Shown here piece by piece: positions 1 through 6,718 of a DNA stretch of 9,586 bases. The DNA comes from Muribaculaceae bacterium (lineage in GTDB: Bacteria; Bacteroidota; Bacteroidia; Bacteroidales; Muribaculaceae). Numbering within the stretch: the stretch's first letter is position 1; each line of letters opens with the position of its first letter. Position numbers and translations under genes: made by a program. The stretch lies in assembly GCA_029051445.1 (NCBI GenBank), contig JAIDKP010000463.1, forward strand, positions 1-9,586. The letters run 5' to 3'. The notes beneath the pieces are model-generated. The model searched no databases. It saw nothing but the letters and a program-made list of their open reading frames with translations, and had not been told where the DNA came from.

Positions 1-788
1 TCCGCAACGAGGGCATGGACCGCACTCACAACCCGGAGTTCACCTGCATGGAGATCTACGTGGCCTACAAGGACTACAACTGGATGATGGACTTCACCGA
101 AAAGATGATCGAGAAAATCTGTCTCGATGTCAACGGCACGACCGAAGTCAAAGTCGGCGACAACACCATCTCGTTCAAGGCACCATTCCGCCGCGTCACC
201 ATGACCGAGGCAATCCTCGAGCACACCGGATTCGACATTACCGGCAAGACCGAGGACGAGCTACGCGAAGCCGCCAAGGCAATGGGCATCGAGATCGACC
301 CTGCGATGGGCAAAGGCAAAATCATCGACGAAATCTTCGGTGAGAAATGCGAGGGAACCTACATCCAGCCCACATTCATCACCGACTACCCCATCGAGAT
401 GTCGCCGCTCACCAAGCGCCACCGCAACAATCCCGACCTCACAGAGCGATTCGAACTGATGGTCAACGGAAAAGAGCTCTGCAACGCCTACTCCGAACTC
501 AACGACCCAATCGACCAGTATGAGAGATTCGTGGAGCAGATGCGACTCAGCGAGAAAGGCGATGACGAAGCCATGATCATCGACCACGACTTCATACGCG
601 CCCTCGAGTACGGTATGCCCCCCACATCGGGCATGGGCATAGGCATGGATCGACTCGTCATGCTCATGACCGGACAGACCACGATCCAGGAAGTGCTCCT
701 TTTCCCGCAAATGAGGCCCGAAAAGAAAGCGTCGGCCAAGGATGATACCGACACCCAGTCTGCCACCGACTCGTCCGCCAATGAATAA
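1..788 (+). CDS. lysS: Lysyl-tRNA synthetase, class II, C-terminal part (5' end outside window)
   Basis: This is the C-terminal part of the enzyme that charges tRNA-Lys with lysine in the cytoplasm. The frame is open from the first complete codon at base 3, so the gene starts upstream of the window; the ATG at 15 is internal. The sequence opens inside class II motif 2 ([19 protein letters not shown], bases 3 to about 59), followed by the [11 protein letters not shown] stretch typical of LysRS. Motif 3, [15 protein letters not shown], lies at about 630 to 675 and holds the ATP-binding arginine. After the usual core ending RPEK there is a tail of about 20 residues, rich in Asp, Ser and Thr ([20 protein letters not shown]), beyond the end of the E. 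coli enzyme; such tails vary and its role is unknown. The gene ends in TAA and overlaps gpsA by 8 nt, suggesting co-transcription and translational coupling. Confidence 0.97.
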   Translation, partial: RNEGMDRTHNPEFTCMEIYVAYKDYNWMMDFTEKMIEKICLDVNGTTEVKVGDNTISFKAPFRRVTMTEAILEHTGFDITGKTEDELREAAKAMGIEIDPAMGKGKIIDEIFGEKCEGTYIQPTFITDYPIEMSPLTKRHRNNPDLTERFELMVNGKELCNAYSELNDPIDQYERFVEQMRLSEKGDDEAMIIDHDFIRALEYGMPPTSGMGIGMDRLVMLMTGQTTIQEVLLFPQMRPEKKASAKDDTDTQSATDSSANE

Positions 789-1782
789 ATTTGAAGGAAA
801 AATCGCAATAATGGGCGGTGGCAGCTGGGCCACCGCCCTTGCTCATCTGTTTCTGCGCAACTGCGACCACATATTGTGGTACATGAGACGTGATGACCGC
901 ATAGCCGAATTCAAGACCACCCGACATAACCCGGCATACCTCTCCGACATCGAATTTCCTGTCGACCGCATCACATTTTCATCCGACATCAACTACATCT
1001 GCCGTGAAGCCGATGCGATAGTACTCGTGATGCCAAGCCCCTATTTCAAGGCCCATACCACCAAACTCACAGCCGACATTTCCGACAAGATAATCGTTTC
1101 GGCTGTCAAAGGCATTGTGCCTGGCGACAACGAGCTCGTCACCGACTACATGCACCGGTGCTTCGGAGTAAGCCACGAAAAAATGCTTGTCGTATCAGGC
1201 CCCACACACGCCGAAGAAATAGCGCTCAACCGGCCGAGTTATCTCACTGTGGGATGCAGCGACAGGGAGCTTGCCAAGCAATTTGCAGGAAGCCTCGCAT
1301 CGCCAAGCCTGCACACAATCATCTCCTCGGATGTCGAGGGCATAGAATATGCCGGAGTCCTCAAAAACGTCTACGCAATAGCATCGGGAATAGTGCACGG
1401 ACTGAAAATGGGCGACAACTTCCTCGCAATGCTTGTAAGCAACGCCGTGCGCGAGATGCAGCGTTTTATCGGCACACTTTACCCCGACAACTCACGCAAC
1501 ATCTGTGACTCGGTCTATCTCGGCGACCTGCTTGTCACCTCCTACTCACGCTTCTCGCGTAACCACAACTTCGGCTCCATGATAGGCAAAGGCTACTCAG
1601 TCACAGCCGCACGCATGGAGATGGAGCAGACAGCCGAAGGATACTACGGCACAAACTGCATACACGAGATCAACAACCTATGGCACGTCGAGATGCCTAT
1701 ACTCGACTGCGTCTACGACATACTCTACCGCCGTAAATCGCCCGAACGCGCCATGCGCGCCCTCGCCTCCTCCCTACGCTGA
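781..1782 (+). CDS. gpsA: NAD(P)-dependent glycerol-3-phosphate dehydrogenase
   Basis: GpsA reduces dihydroxyacetone phosphate to sn-glycerol 3-phosphate, the backbone for phospholipid synthesis, in the cytoplasm. The 333-residue product has the family's usual length. An N-terminal Rossmann fold starts with the dinucleotide-binding motif GGGSWA (residues 12-17). Further family motifs are VSAVKGI (Lys110), SGPTHAEEI (139-147), and [13 protein letters not shown] with Lys195, the expected catalytic lysine. The C-terminal helical domain carries [18 protein letters not shown] (about 248-265), with the Arg-Asn pair (260-261) that binds substrate phosphate in this family. I chose ATG 781 because the Rossmann strand (KIAIMGGG) then begins about 7 residues in, as expected. 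A start at 742 would add 13 unrelated residues encoded inside lysS. The stop is TGA. In many Bacteroidales lysS and gpsA are followed by pgi; here a convergent cupin gene follows instead. Confidence 0.97.
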   Translation: MNKFEGKIAIMGGGSWATALAHLFLRNCDHILWYMRRDDRIAEFKTTRHNPAYLSDIEFPVDRITFSSDINYICREADAIVLVMPSPYFKAHTTKLTADISDKIIVSAVKGIVPGDNELVTDYMHRCFGVSHEKMLVVSGPTHAEEIALNRPSYLTVGCSDRELAKQFAGSLASPSLHTIISSDVEGIEYAGVLKNVYAIASGIVHGLKMGDNFLAMLVSNAVREMQRFIGTLYPDNSRNICDSVYLGDLLVTSYSRFSRNHNFGSMIGKGYSVTAARMEMEQTAEGYYGTNCIHEINNLWHVEMPILDCVYDILYRRKSPERAMRALASSLR

Positions 1783-1930
1783 TCTGATAAAAGAGTATGT
1801 GATAAATGGGTGTGAGCGCCGGGAGGCGCGTCATCATCGTTAACCCCTGACGACTGATAGGGAGTCTGGGGCTACATGAGGCTCATGCATCCATGAGCCT
1901 CGGAGAGGCGATGTAACACAACCTCTGGCC
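1783..1930. other. Convergent intergenic region with three consecutive hairpins
   Basis: This gap separates the 3' ends of gpsA (+) and the cupin gene (-). It holds three inverted repeats in a row. The first (1812-1834) is GCGCC-GGGA-GGCGC, extended by GTGA/TCAT around one bulged G. The second (1841-1874) pairs TAACCCC with GGGGCTA (one mismatch) and has an inner GACT/AGTC stem. The third (1878-1901) has a perfect 10-bp stem. TACAT (1873-1877) could also pair with ATGTA (1911-1915) to enclose the third. I see no credible ORF. A bidirectional termination or 3'-end stability role fits the position, and a dispersed repeat or small RNA is possible. The stems are seen in the sequence; the function is inference. 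Confidence 0.5.
1878..1901. terminator. Perfect 10-bp stem-loop, candidate bidirectional terminator
   Basis: GAGGCTCATG pairs perfectly with CATGAGCCTC around a CATC loop. It sits between two converging genes, about 95 nt after the gpsA stop and about 30 nt after the cupin stop on the other strand. Neither strand has a T-run directly after the stem, so it is not a classical intrinsic terminator. It may instead block exonucleases or act with Rho. Confidence 0.4.
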
Positions 1931-2248
1931 TTACTCCACTGTAATTCCTATCATTACGACTGTTTCGGCCGTCTCGTTCCACACCGAGTGAGGTATCCTG
2001 CCGTCAACCCGGTAGGATTCATTTTCACCGACCTTTACCACATCATTTGCAAGCCTTATAGTGGCTTCTCCTTTCACCACCACAAACAGGTGGTCATGGC
2101 TATGCGTGTGAGCCTCTGTCGGTCCTCCACCACCCGGTTCTATATAGGCTATCGCTCCGTCCTTAATTTCACCTTCAGTGCCAAAAAGCTTTTTGGCCAG
2201 AAATCCCATATGCTTCGGAGGTGTCCCGAACTCTTGCTTATCCATCAT
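1931..2248 (-). CDS. Small single-domain cupin protein
   Basis: This is a cupin of about 105 residues, a single small beta-barrel that usually binds one metal ion. Cupin motif 1 is AHTHSHDHLFVVVKGEA (residues 46-62). It has the two usual histidines (47 and 49), but His53 stands near where many cupins have glutamate, and His51 adds a further candidate ligand. Motif 2 is RIPHSVWN (84-91) with ligand His87. Such proteins include isomerases, dioxygenases and sensors; no substrate can be named. I start it at ATG 2248; ATG 2245 is equally possible, both just after a purine-rich RBS. An in-frame TTG at 2266 would add six residues and give a TTGA overlap with the cdaA stop. Either way the gene is packed against cdaA, suggesting translational coupling. 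There is no signal peptide, so it is probably cytoplasmic. Confidence 0.85.
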   Translation of the reverse strand: MMDKQEFGTPPKHMGFLAKKLFGTEGEIKDGAIAYIEPGGGGPTEAHTHSHDHLFVVVKGEATIRLANDVVKVGENESYRVDGRIPHSVWNETAETVVMIGITVE

Positions 2249-2260
2249 TCCCCCCTTCCC
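2249..2260 (-). promoter_or_regulatory. Strong Shine-Dalgarno-like tract before the cupin gene
   Basis: On the - strand GGGAAGGGGGGA directly precedes the tandem ATG ATG at 2248/2245. Such a purine tract is unusual here, since most neighbouring genes lack a clear RBS. It favours one of the two ATGs over the TTG at 2266; the spacing is better for the second. Confidence 0.5.
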
Positions 2261-2262
2261 TG

Positions 2263-3042
2263 TCAAAGATTCAGCTCGCTCAAAGCGTGCTCAAGTTCTG
2301 TGCCGGTAAGACGCGTGTGCAGCTTGCCACGGTGTGCGATAGAAATATTGCCGGTTTCCTCCGATACCACGATGGCAAGAGCATCTGTTGCCTGCGAGAT
2401 ACCGAGAGCCGAACGGTGACGCAGACCCAGCGAACGAGGCACATCTGTGTCGTGGCTCACAGGCAGGATGCATCCAGCCGATGCCAGCCTTCCGTGTGCA
2501 AGAATCAGGGCACCGTCGTGAAGAGGCGAATTCTTGAAAAAGATATTCTCTATAAGGCGTGAATTTATCAGGGCATCAATCACATCGCCGGTTTTCTCAT
2601 ACTCCTGAAGCGAGACATCCTGCTCAATGACAATAAGTGCGCCGGTCTTGGTCTTGGCCATATTCAGACATGAATAGACCACCGGCATCACGATCGACCG
2701 CTTAGCCATCTCTTCGTCACGCATCTTGCCGTGGCTGTGGTGCAGAAGAGCCTTAAGCAGTTTCCATCTCTTACGAGAGCCAAGTTCGACAAGAAACCGT
2801 TTGATCTGATCCTGAAACAATATCACCAGCACAAGAAGCCCTATGCTCATGAACTTGTCGAGAAGAGTACCGGTAAGACGCATGTCGAGTATGACCGAAG
2901 CAAAAACCCATACGCCGGTAAAAGCCAGCACACCATAGAACACATTGATCGATCCCGACTCTTTCATCAGCTTGTAGAGATAGTAAAGCACAAACGCTAC
3001 AAGGAGGATATCAAGAAGATCCTTTATGCCGAAAGAAGCCAT
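2263..3042 (-). CDS. cdaA: Diadenylate cyclase (c-di-AMP synthase), CdaA type
   Basis: This membrane-bound enzyme makes cyclic di-AMP from two ATP molecules. The 259-residue product has three N-terminal hydrophobic segments (about 8-24, 34-53 and 65-78), then a short basic linker and the DAC domain (about 110-245). The two signature motifs are intact: DGA in SPLHDGALIL (Asp176-Ala178) and RHR in LGLRHRSALG (208-210). The expected ATQATDA-like and VVSEETG segments follow (SQATDA, VVSEETGNIS), so it should be active. The length and the three-helix anchor match CdaA/DacA rather than DisA or CdaS. It starts 15 nt after the stop of the gph-like gene and ends in TGA overlapping the upstream cupin start option. 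In Bacteroidetes cdaA is often beside folP, which is not present here. c-di-AMP controls osmolyte and potassium handling and wall homeostasis elsewhere; its effectors in this organism are not visible. Confidence 0.96.
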   Translation of the reverse strand: MASFGIKDLLDILLVAFVLYYLYKLMKESGSINVFYGVLAFTGVWVFASVILDMRLTGTLLDKFMSIGLLVLVILFQDQIKRFLVELGSRKRWKLLKALLHHSHGKMRDEEMAKRSIVMPVVYSCLNMAKTKTGALIVIEQDVSLQEYEKTGDVIDALINSRLIENIFFKNSPLHDGALILAHGRLASAGCILPVSHDTDVPRSLGLRHRSALGISQATDALAIVVSEETGNISIAHRGKLHTRLTGTELEHALSELNL

Positions 3043-3057
3043 AAAGCTCAGATTTAT

Positions 3058-3720
3058 TTAATTTTTACTGTCTATAATATCAAGAAGCTGAGCCGGAGAG
3101 CCTATGATATTGCATGCGTTATACTCGGCAAGCTCACTCTCGGGCCGGAATCCCCACGTCACACCCACAGACTCGACACCGGCGCGCCATGCTGTTTCCA
3201 TGTCCACACCCGAATCGCCGGCATAAAGCACCGAATCCTTGGGAGCGGGAGAATTCAGAAGCACCTGGAACACTATCGACGGATCAGGCTTGACCGGAAC
3301 GCCCGGCTTCTGCCCCTCGACCGCAACCCATGCGACTGTCGGGAAAAAATGCGCGACAATACGCTCCACCGCCGACTGGTATTTGTTGGATGCCACTGCA
3401 AGCCTGATTCCACGCGACTGAAGTTCCGACAGCAATTCCGGGATACCGGCATAAGGAGCAGAAGAGTCGGTCAGATGGTCATCGTAATAATCCTTGAAAA
3501 AAGCCCTTACGCGCTCGATTTCCGACTCGTTGCGGGCTTCTGAAGGAAGTGCACGTTCGATCAGTTTCGTCACGCCGTTGCCAACGTAAAACGGATAGGC
3601 CGACATGTGGTGTGTCGGATATCCCCCCGCCGCAAGAGCGTAGTTGGTAGCCGATGCCAGATCGGCTATCGTATTGACGAGAGTCCCGTCAAGATCAAAT
3701 ATCACCAGTTCAGTTTTCAT
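3058..3720 (-). CDS. gph: HAD-family phosphatase, phosphoglycolate phosphatase (Gph)-like
   Basis: This 220-residue HAD phosphatase resembles phosphoglycolate phosphatases, which remove the phosphate from 2-phosphoglycolate. All four HAD motifs are present. Motif I is FDLDGTLVNT (nucleophile Asp9, acid/base Asp11). Motif II is VASNK (Ser111), motif III is the lysine in KPDP (Lys144), and motif IV is GDSGVDMETA (Asp169 and Asp173). The segment between motifs I and II (about 17-90) is the small helical cap of subfamily IA. Substrate cannot be read from sequence: pyrophosphatases (PpaX) and beta-phosphoglucomutases share this architecture, so 'Gph-like' is the safe name. It starts 15 nt after tamL and ends 15 nt before cdaA, so it should be co-transcribed with both. 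There is no signal peptide, hence a cytoplasmic enzyme. Confidence 0.9.
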   Translation of the reverse strand: MKTELVIFDLDGTLVNTIADLASATNYALAAGGYPTHHMSAYPFYVGNGVTKLIERALPSEARNESEIERVRAFFKDYYDDHLTDSSAPYAGIPELLSELQSRGIRLAVASNKYQSAVERIVAHFFPTVAWVAVEGQKPGVPVKPDPSIVFQVLLNSPAPKDSVLYAGDSGVDMETAWRAGVESVGVTWGFRPESELAEYNACNIIGSPAQLLDIIDSKN

Positions 3721-3735
3721 GACTCTGTAACTGCT

Positions 3736-5301
3736 TCAGAATGGATAACCTACTGCAAAATGAAATGTGGCATCGCGCGACAACCTCGGATGAATCAGCG
3801 GCCAAGGCTCCTGATTCACCGCCGGATTATGAGCCTTCATGCCCACATCCAGACGCAGCAGAAAATATGTGAAATCCAGACGCAGACCAAGGCCATAGGA
3901 TGCCGCGATCTGTCTGTAGAATTTATCGAACTTAAACACACCGCCCGGCTGGTTCTCGTAGTCACGCATTGTCCATATGTTGCCTGCATCGGCAAAAATA
4001 GCCCCTTCGAGAACCCAGAAAAGCTTGCAGCGGTACTCGGCTGAAAGCACAAGATTGATGTCGCCGCACTGGTTGATGAAATTGCTCACAGAATTGCGCG
4101 AGTCGTAACTGCCGGGACCAAGAGTACGGACACCCCAACCACGCACTCCGTTGGCACCACCGGCATAAAAACGCTTCTCAAACGGTATCATCCGCGAGTT
4201 GCCGTAGGGAGTGGCGATGCCGAGCGTACCACGGAAAGCAAAAGAGTTGCGCGAATCGAGAGTGAACAGACGGGTATAGTCTATCTCCCCTTTCAGATAC
4301 TGCGCGAACTGTATGCCGAAAACCTTGTACACGCCATCGCTGCGCTTGCGCCCGCCGATAGCCGAAGCGGCATACAGCACATTGCCGGCCGTCTCCCCAT
4401 AGACACGCAGAGTATAGATATCGGGCTGCGCGACCGGACCGCGCGTCGACTTGTCGTTGTGACGGCGGTTGGTGCGGTAATACGAATAGGCCATATCCAT
4501 TATGAAATGATCCTCATAGCTGTAGCGTAGCAGAGGATTGGCCGGAGCTATCGTATTTAGAAAATCAAGAGTGCTCTTCGGCAGACTCACCACATTGAGG
4601 TCTATGAGATTGAGCGTACGACGTATGGTATTGTTGCGCTGTGTCCAGTGATACTTCCAGCCGGCACCCATGATCAGGCGTGTGTATTCGGGACGTTCCT
4701 GATAGTTGAAAGTCACCGCAACCTCACTCGTAGCCTTCACCTTGCGCTTGAAATCGCGGGAGATAAACGGAAACATGAAACGTGGGAATGTCAGCCCCAC
4801 ATCGGTCGACACTTCAGTATAACGGTTATTGATAAGACCTTCGAGATTTCCCGATATGCTCTCATAGGAAGTGCGCACCTTGGCGGTAAGCACCTCGGCG
4901 CGGTGCCACAGATTGCGGTGCTGATATGTCATGCCGACACCGAAGCCCAGATCCCCCTCTGAGTTAGTGCCCTCAAGTTCTACCGAAACACCCTGCTTTT
5001 TGGTGCGCGACACATAAATCCATGCATTGAGCAGCCCGTCGCCGTCGACTTCTCCAGGCACACGCCGCATCACGATATTCACATACTTCAGTATGCTCAG
5101 GCGGCTGAGCCCCTCATAAGTACGGTTGACATCACTCTCACTGTAAACACGTCCGGGCTGCAGAAACACCTTGTCCTCCAGCGCGCCGGGGCTGAGGTAG
5201 CGGTCAGGCCCGTAGACAACAGTCACGCCACGGCAGTCCACCGTATCCGGATCAGCCGGCAGCGTGCCCGAATTCATGTCCGCATTATCGGCATCAGTCA
5301 C
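3736..5301 (-). CDS. TamL C-terminal part: last POTRA-like segment and Omp85 beta-barrel
   Basis: This open stretch of 521 codons after the interruption can be read from a GTG at 5301. That GTG is only the first usable start codon; homology plainly continues upstream (KRYLINRVYIVTDADN) to the TGA. Residues 22-100 look like the final POTRA-like domain (SESDVNRTYEGLSRLSILKYVNI is typical of TamL). The rest is rich in alternating aromatic and polar residues, as in a beta-barrel. VRG lies at 386-388 and FADAGNIW at about 436-443. The final residue is Phe, as required of many BAM substrates. No signal peptide follows the GTG, so an independently started product could not reach the outer membrane. 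Read it as part of the interrupted tamL. Its stop lies 15 nt before gph. Confidence 0.85.
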   Translation of the reverse strand: MTDADNADMNSGTLPADPDTVDCRGVTVVYGPDRYLSPGALEDKVFLQPGRVYSESDVNRTYEGLSRLSILKYVNIVMRRVPGEVDGDGLLNAWIYVSRTKKQGVSVELEGTNSEGDLGFGVGMTYQHRNLWHRAEVLTAKVRTSYESISGNLEGLINNRYTEVSTDVGLTFPRFMFPFISRDFKRKVKATSEVAVTFNYQERPEYTRLIMGAGWKYHWTQRNNTIRRTLNLIDLNVVSLPKSTLDFLNTIAPANPLLRYSYEDHFIMDMAYSYYRTNRRHNDKSTRGPVAQPDIYTLRVYGETAGNVLYAASAIGGRKRSDGVYKVFGIQFAQYLKGEIDYTRLFTLDSRNSFAFRGTLGIATPYGNSRMIPFEKRFYAGGANGVRGWGVRTLGPGSYDSRNSVSNFINQCGDINLVLSAEYRCKLFWVLEGAIFADAGNIWTMRDYENQPGGVFKFDKFYRQIAASYGLGLRLDFTYFLLRLDVGMKAHNPAVNQEPWPLIHPRLSRDATFHFAVGYPF

Positions 5302-5349
5302 AATATAGACCCTGTTGATCAGATATCTCTTGTGTAGATCCGTTAGGCG

Positions 5350-5352
5350 TCA
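5350..5352 (-). other. In-frame TGA nonsense codon in tamL (codon 249)
   Basis: The - strand reads GGC ACT CCG TGA CGC CTA ACG GAT. The codon lies in a Pro- and Arg-rich linker (RPPSRPDGTP-stop-RLTDLHKRY). A single C-to-T change from CGA (Arg) would create it; TGG, GGA and others are also one step away. The following base is C, and UGA-C is known as a leaky termination context in bacteria. Confidence 0.9.
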
Positions 5353-6096
5353 CGGAGTGCCGTCGGGCCGAGAGGGCGGACGCACCTTCATCGTCAGATC
5401 AATCATCTTGGATCCCGACGATGTGTCGGCGATGAACGTGATATAATCCTTCACAAAATCATAATAGCCCTTGTCGCGCAGACGCTCGGTGATAGCCACA
5501 CGCTCGGCCTCAAGCATATTGCGGTCGAAATCCATACCCTGCCGCAGTGTGATCTTGTCGTAGTCGGCCATGATATCCCGCGACACCCCCTCGTCATCTA
5601 TGTCATAGGTCAGCATCCTTACGACATGCGGGCATCCGGGAGTCACATGATACGTCACATCGATCTTCTTCTTGTCGGGACGGGCAAGAGTGTCGACACT
5701 CACACTCGCGTCGGTATAGCCGCGGTTGACGAGAGCAAGACGCAACTGACGCTGCGACTGGGCAGTGAGAGCCTCATCATATATCACAGGAGCCTGCCCG
5801 AGACGCCGGAGCCATTTGTTGAACGACCCGGTGCTGTCGCGCCCCGAAAGGTTGTAGGTGGCAAGCTGAAGTTTAAGAAAACCGAGCACCTTGTGGTTGG
5901 GCTGCTGGCGCAGATAGTTGACAAGCGAAGAGGCCTCCACATCCTTGCCGCAGTCGGCACCGGTGGTATCGGGCTCGATTTTCACCTTCACGGTATTGAG
6001 CAGAAACTCGCCCTCAGGCACATGCTTCACCGTGCTGCATGACCACATCATCAGCAAGGCTGCAAATACCGTCAGAGCGTCAATCAGTTTCCGCAT
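5350..6096 (-). CDS. TamL N-terminal part: lipoprotein signal and POTRA-like domains
   Basis: This 248-residue ORF starts at ATG 6096 and ends at the TGA described for tamL. Residues 1-19 form a signal peptide (MRKL, then a hydrophobic core), followed by Cys20. The lipobox M-W-S-C is loose, but Bacteroidetes tolerate such forms. CSTVKHVPEGEFLLN is highly characteristic of TamL. Two or more POTRA-like repeats follow: LRLALVNRGYTDASVSVDT (about 118-136), then AERVAITERLRDKGYYDF (about 200-217). If translated alone it would be a periplasmic-facing lipoprotein without a barrel, probably unable to support outer-membrane assembly. Its start overlaps the end of the wbqC-like gene by 13 nt, so its translation is probably coupled to that gene. 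Confidence 0.88.
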   Translation of the reverse strand: MRKLIDALTVFAALLMMWSCSTVKHVPEGEFLLNTVKVKIEPDTTGADCGKDVEASSLVNYLRQQPNHKVLGFLKLQLATYNLSGRDSTGSFNKWLRRLGQAPVIYDEALTAQSQRQLRLALVNRGYTDASVSVDTLARPDKKKIDVTYHVTPGCPHVVRMLTYDIDDEGVSRDIMADYDKITLRQGMDFDRNMLEAERVAITERLRDKGYYDFVKDYITFIADTSSGSKMIDLTMKVRPPSRPDGTP

Positions 6097-6710
6097 GGCG
6101 ATCCGTCGGGGTTCAGACCCGCAAGGGAGCGCAGATAGAGCAACGCCTCCGGGCCAAGGTTAAAAAGAAGATCAAGTATGCTCAGTCCGCCGATAAAACC
6201 GAGTTGTGCCTGTCGCACCTGATAGTAAGGTACCATGTCAGGTTCGGCTGATGCCGGAGCAGGGGAGCGGTCGCTCATAACCACCTCCGAAGGCTGTCCG
6301 AGCAATTTCATCACAGTTGCCGTTGTAGCCTCGATATAGCCACACAACCCCTGAAACCTGTCAACCGTACTCCGGTCGAAAAACATTGCGAGATTCGGAA
6401 AGTAATGCTCAAAAAACGGCGTTCTGCCATACGCGCTCTCCAAAGTCACGCGATGCACATGCCACCAGTCGCCATGTTCCGAAAGCACGGTCTGCCTCAT
6501 GCCCGCCTCCCCGGCCTCATGCCGGCGGCTCACAGGCACAGTCAGCGAAAGGCGCCCTCTCACATCGGCGATATCATACCGGTGCGTGCCCTTGTCACGC
6601 TTATTCCAGTGCCCCATGCCTCCTATATGCACACGATCACCCTTTATCGCCTCGACCCACCACGGGATCGGAGCGAAAAGACGCGGCTGAAGACATATGG
6701 GTTCAGACAT
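6084..6710 (-). CDS. WbqC-family protein
   Basis: This 208-residue protein matches the WbqC-like family. Diagnostic parts are the N-terminal QPRLFAPIPWWVEAI (residues 8-22), the central HWNKRDKGTHRYDI followed by LTVPV (34-60), and the C-terminal YYQVRQAQLGFIGGLSILDLLFNLGPEA (162-189), which is the strongest match. The family is named from genes in O-antigen clusters and is often near sugar or surface-polymer genes, but its biochemical activity is not well established, so no reaction is claimed. It starts at ATG 6710, 8 nt after the lepB stop, and overlaps tamL by 13 nt. Position beside lepB is a recurrent arrangement in Bacteroidales, supporting the call. No signal peptide is visible; it is probably cytoplasmic. 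The last residues (LNPDGSPCGN) beyond the family core are short and variable. Confidence 0.85.
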   Translation of the reverse strand: MSEPICLQPRLFAPIPWWVEAIKGDRVHIGGMGHWNKRDKGTHRYDIADVRGRLSLTVPVSRRHEAGEAGMRQTVLSEHGDWWHVHRVTLESAYGRTPFFEHYFPNLAMFFDRSTVDRFQGLCGYIEATTATVMKLLGQPSEVVMSDRSPAPASAEPDMVPYYQVRQAQLGFIGGLSILDLLFNLGPEALLYLRSLAGLNPDGSPCGN

Positions 6711-6718
6711 GACAGAGA

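Larger units (their letters stand above)
3736..6096 (-). pseudogene. tamL: tamL interrupted by one in-frame TGA (whole locus)
   Basis: Read through, this is one 786-codon frame encoding the Bacteroidetes lipoprotein form of TamA. TamL works with TamB in the translocation and assembly module that helps insert proteins or lipids into the outer membrane. Order: lipoprotein signal peptide with Cys20 (WSC-STVKHVPEGE), POTRA-like periplasmic domains (about 30-350), then an Omp85 16-strand-type barrel. The barrel's GANGVRGWG carries the VRG motif (about 651-653), and the protein ends in Phe (AVGYPF). Codon 249 is TGA, inside the POTRA region; the frame is the same on both sides and no other stop occurs. 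TGA ends gpsA, cdaA, wbqC and tamL itself, so it is a true stop here. The N-terminal half alone would lack the barrel, and the C-terminal half alone would lack a signal peptide. Nonsense mutation, sequencing error or readthrough all remain possible. tamB is not adjacent in this window. Confidence 0.85.

Noticed and set aside
261..833. A 190-codon - strand ORF opposite lysS.
   Set aside because: It lies antisense to the LysRS catalytic core and has no family features.
2731..3543. A 270-codon + strand ORF opposite cdaA and gph.
   Set aside because: It is antisense to clear cdaA and HAD phosphatase motifs, with Lys/His/Arg-rich low-information sequence typical of a shadow frame.
3993..4000. A match to the Bacteroides -7 box (TATTTTTG on the - strand) inside tamL.
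   Set aside because: No TTG at the proper upstream distance, the position is deep within coding sequence, and an 8-base pattern with two free positions occurs by chance.
5302..5352. A frameshift separating the two parts of tamL.
   Set aside because: The start of the N-terminal ORF (6096) and the codons of the C-terminal ORF (5301) differ by a multiple of three, and reading upstream from 5301 reaches the same TGA at 5350-5352. It is an in-frame stop, not an indel.
5310..5352. TGA as a selenocysteine codon.
   Set aside because: No convincing bacterial SECIS-like stem-loop lies just downstream, the position is a linker with no redox motif, and TamL proteins are not known selenoproteins.
781..6096. 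Reassigned TGA (alternative genetic code).
   Set aside because: gpsA, cdaA, the wbqC-like gene and tamL itself all end at TGA in the expected place.
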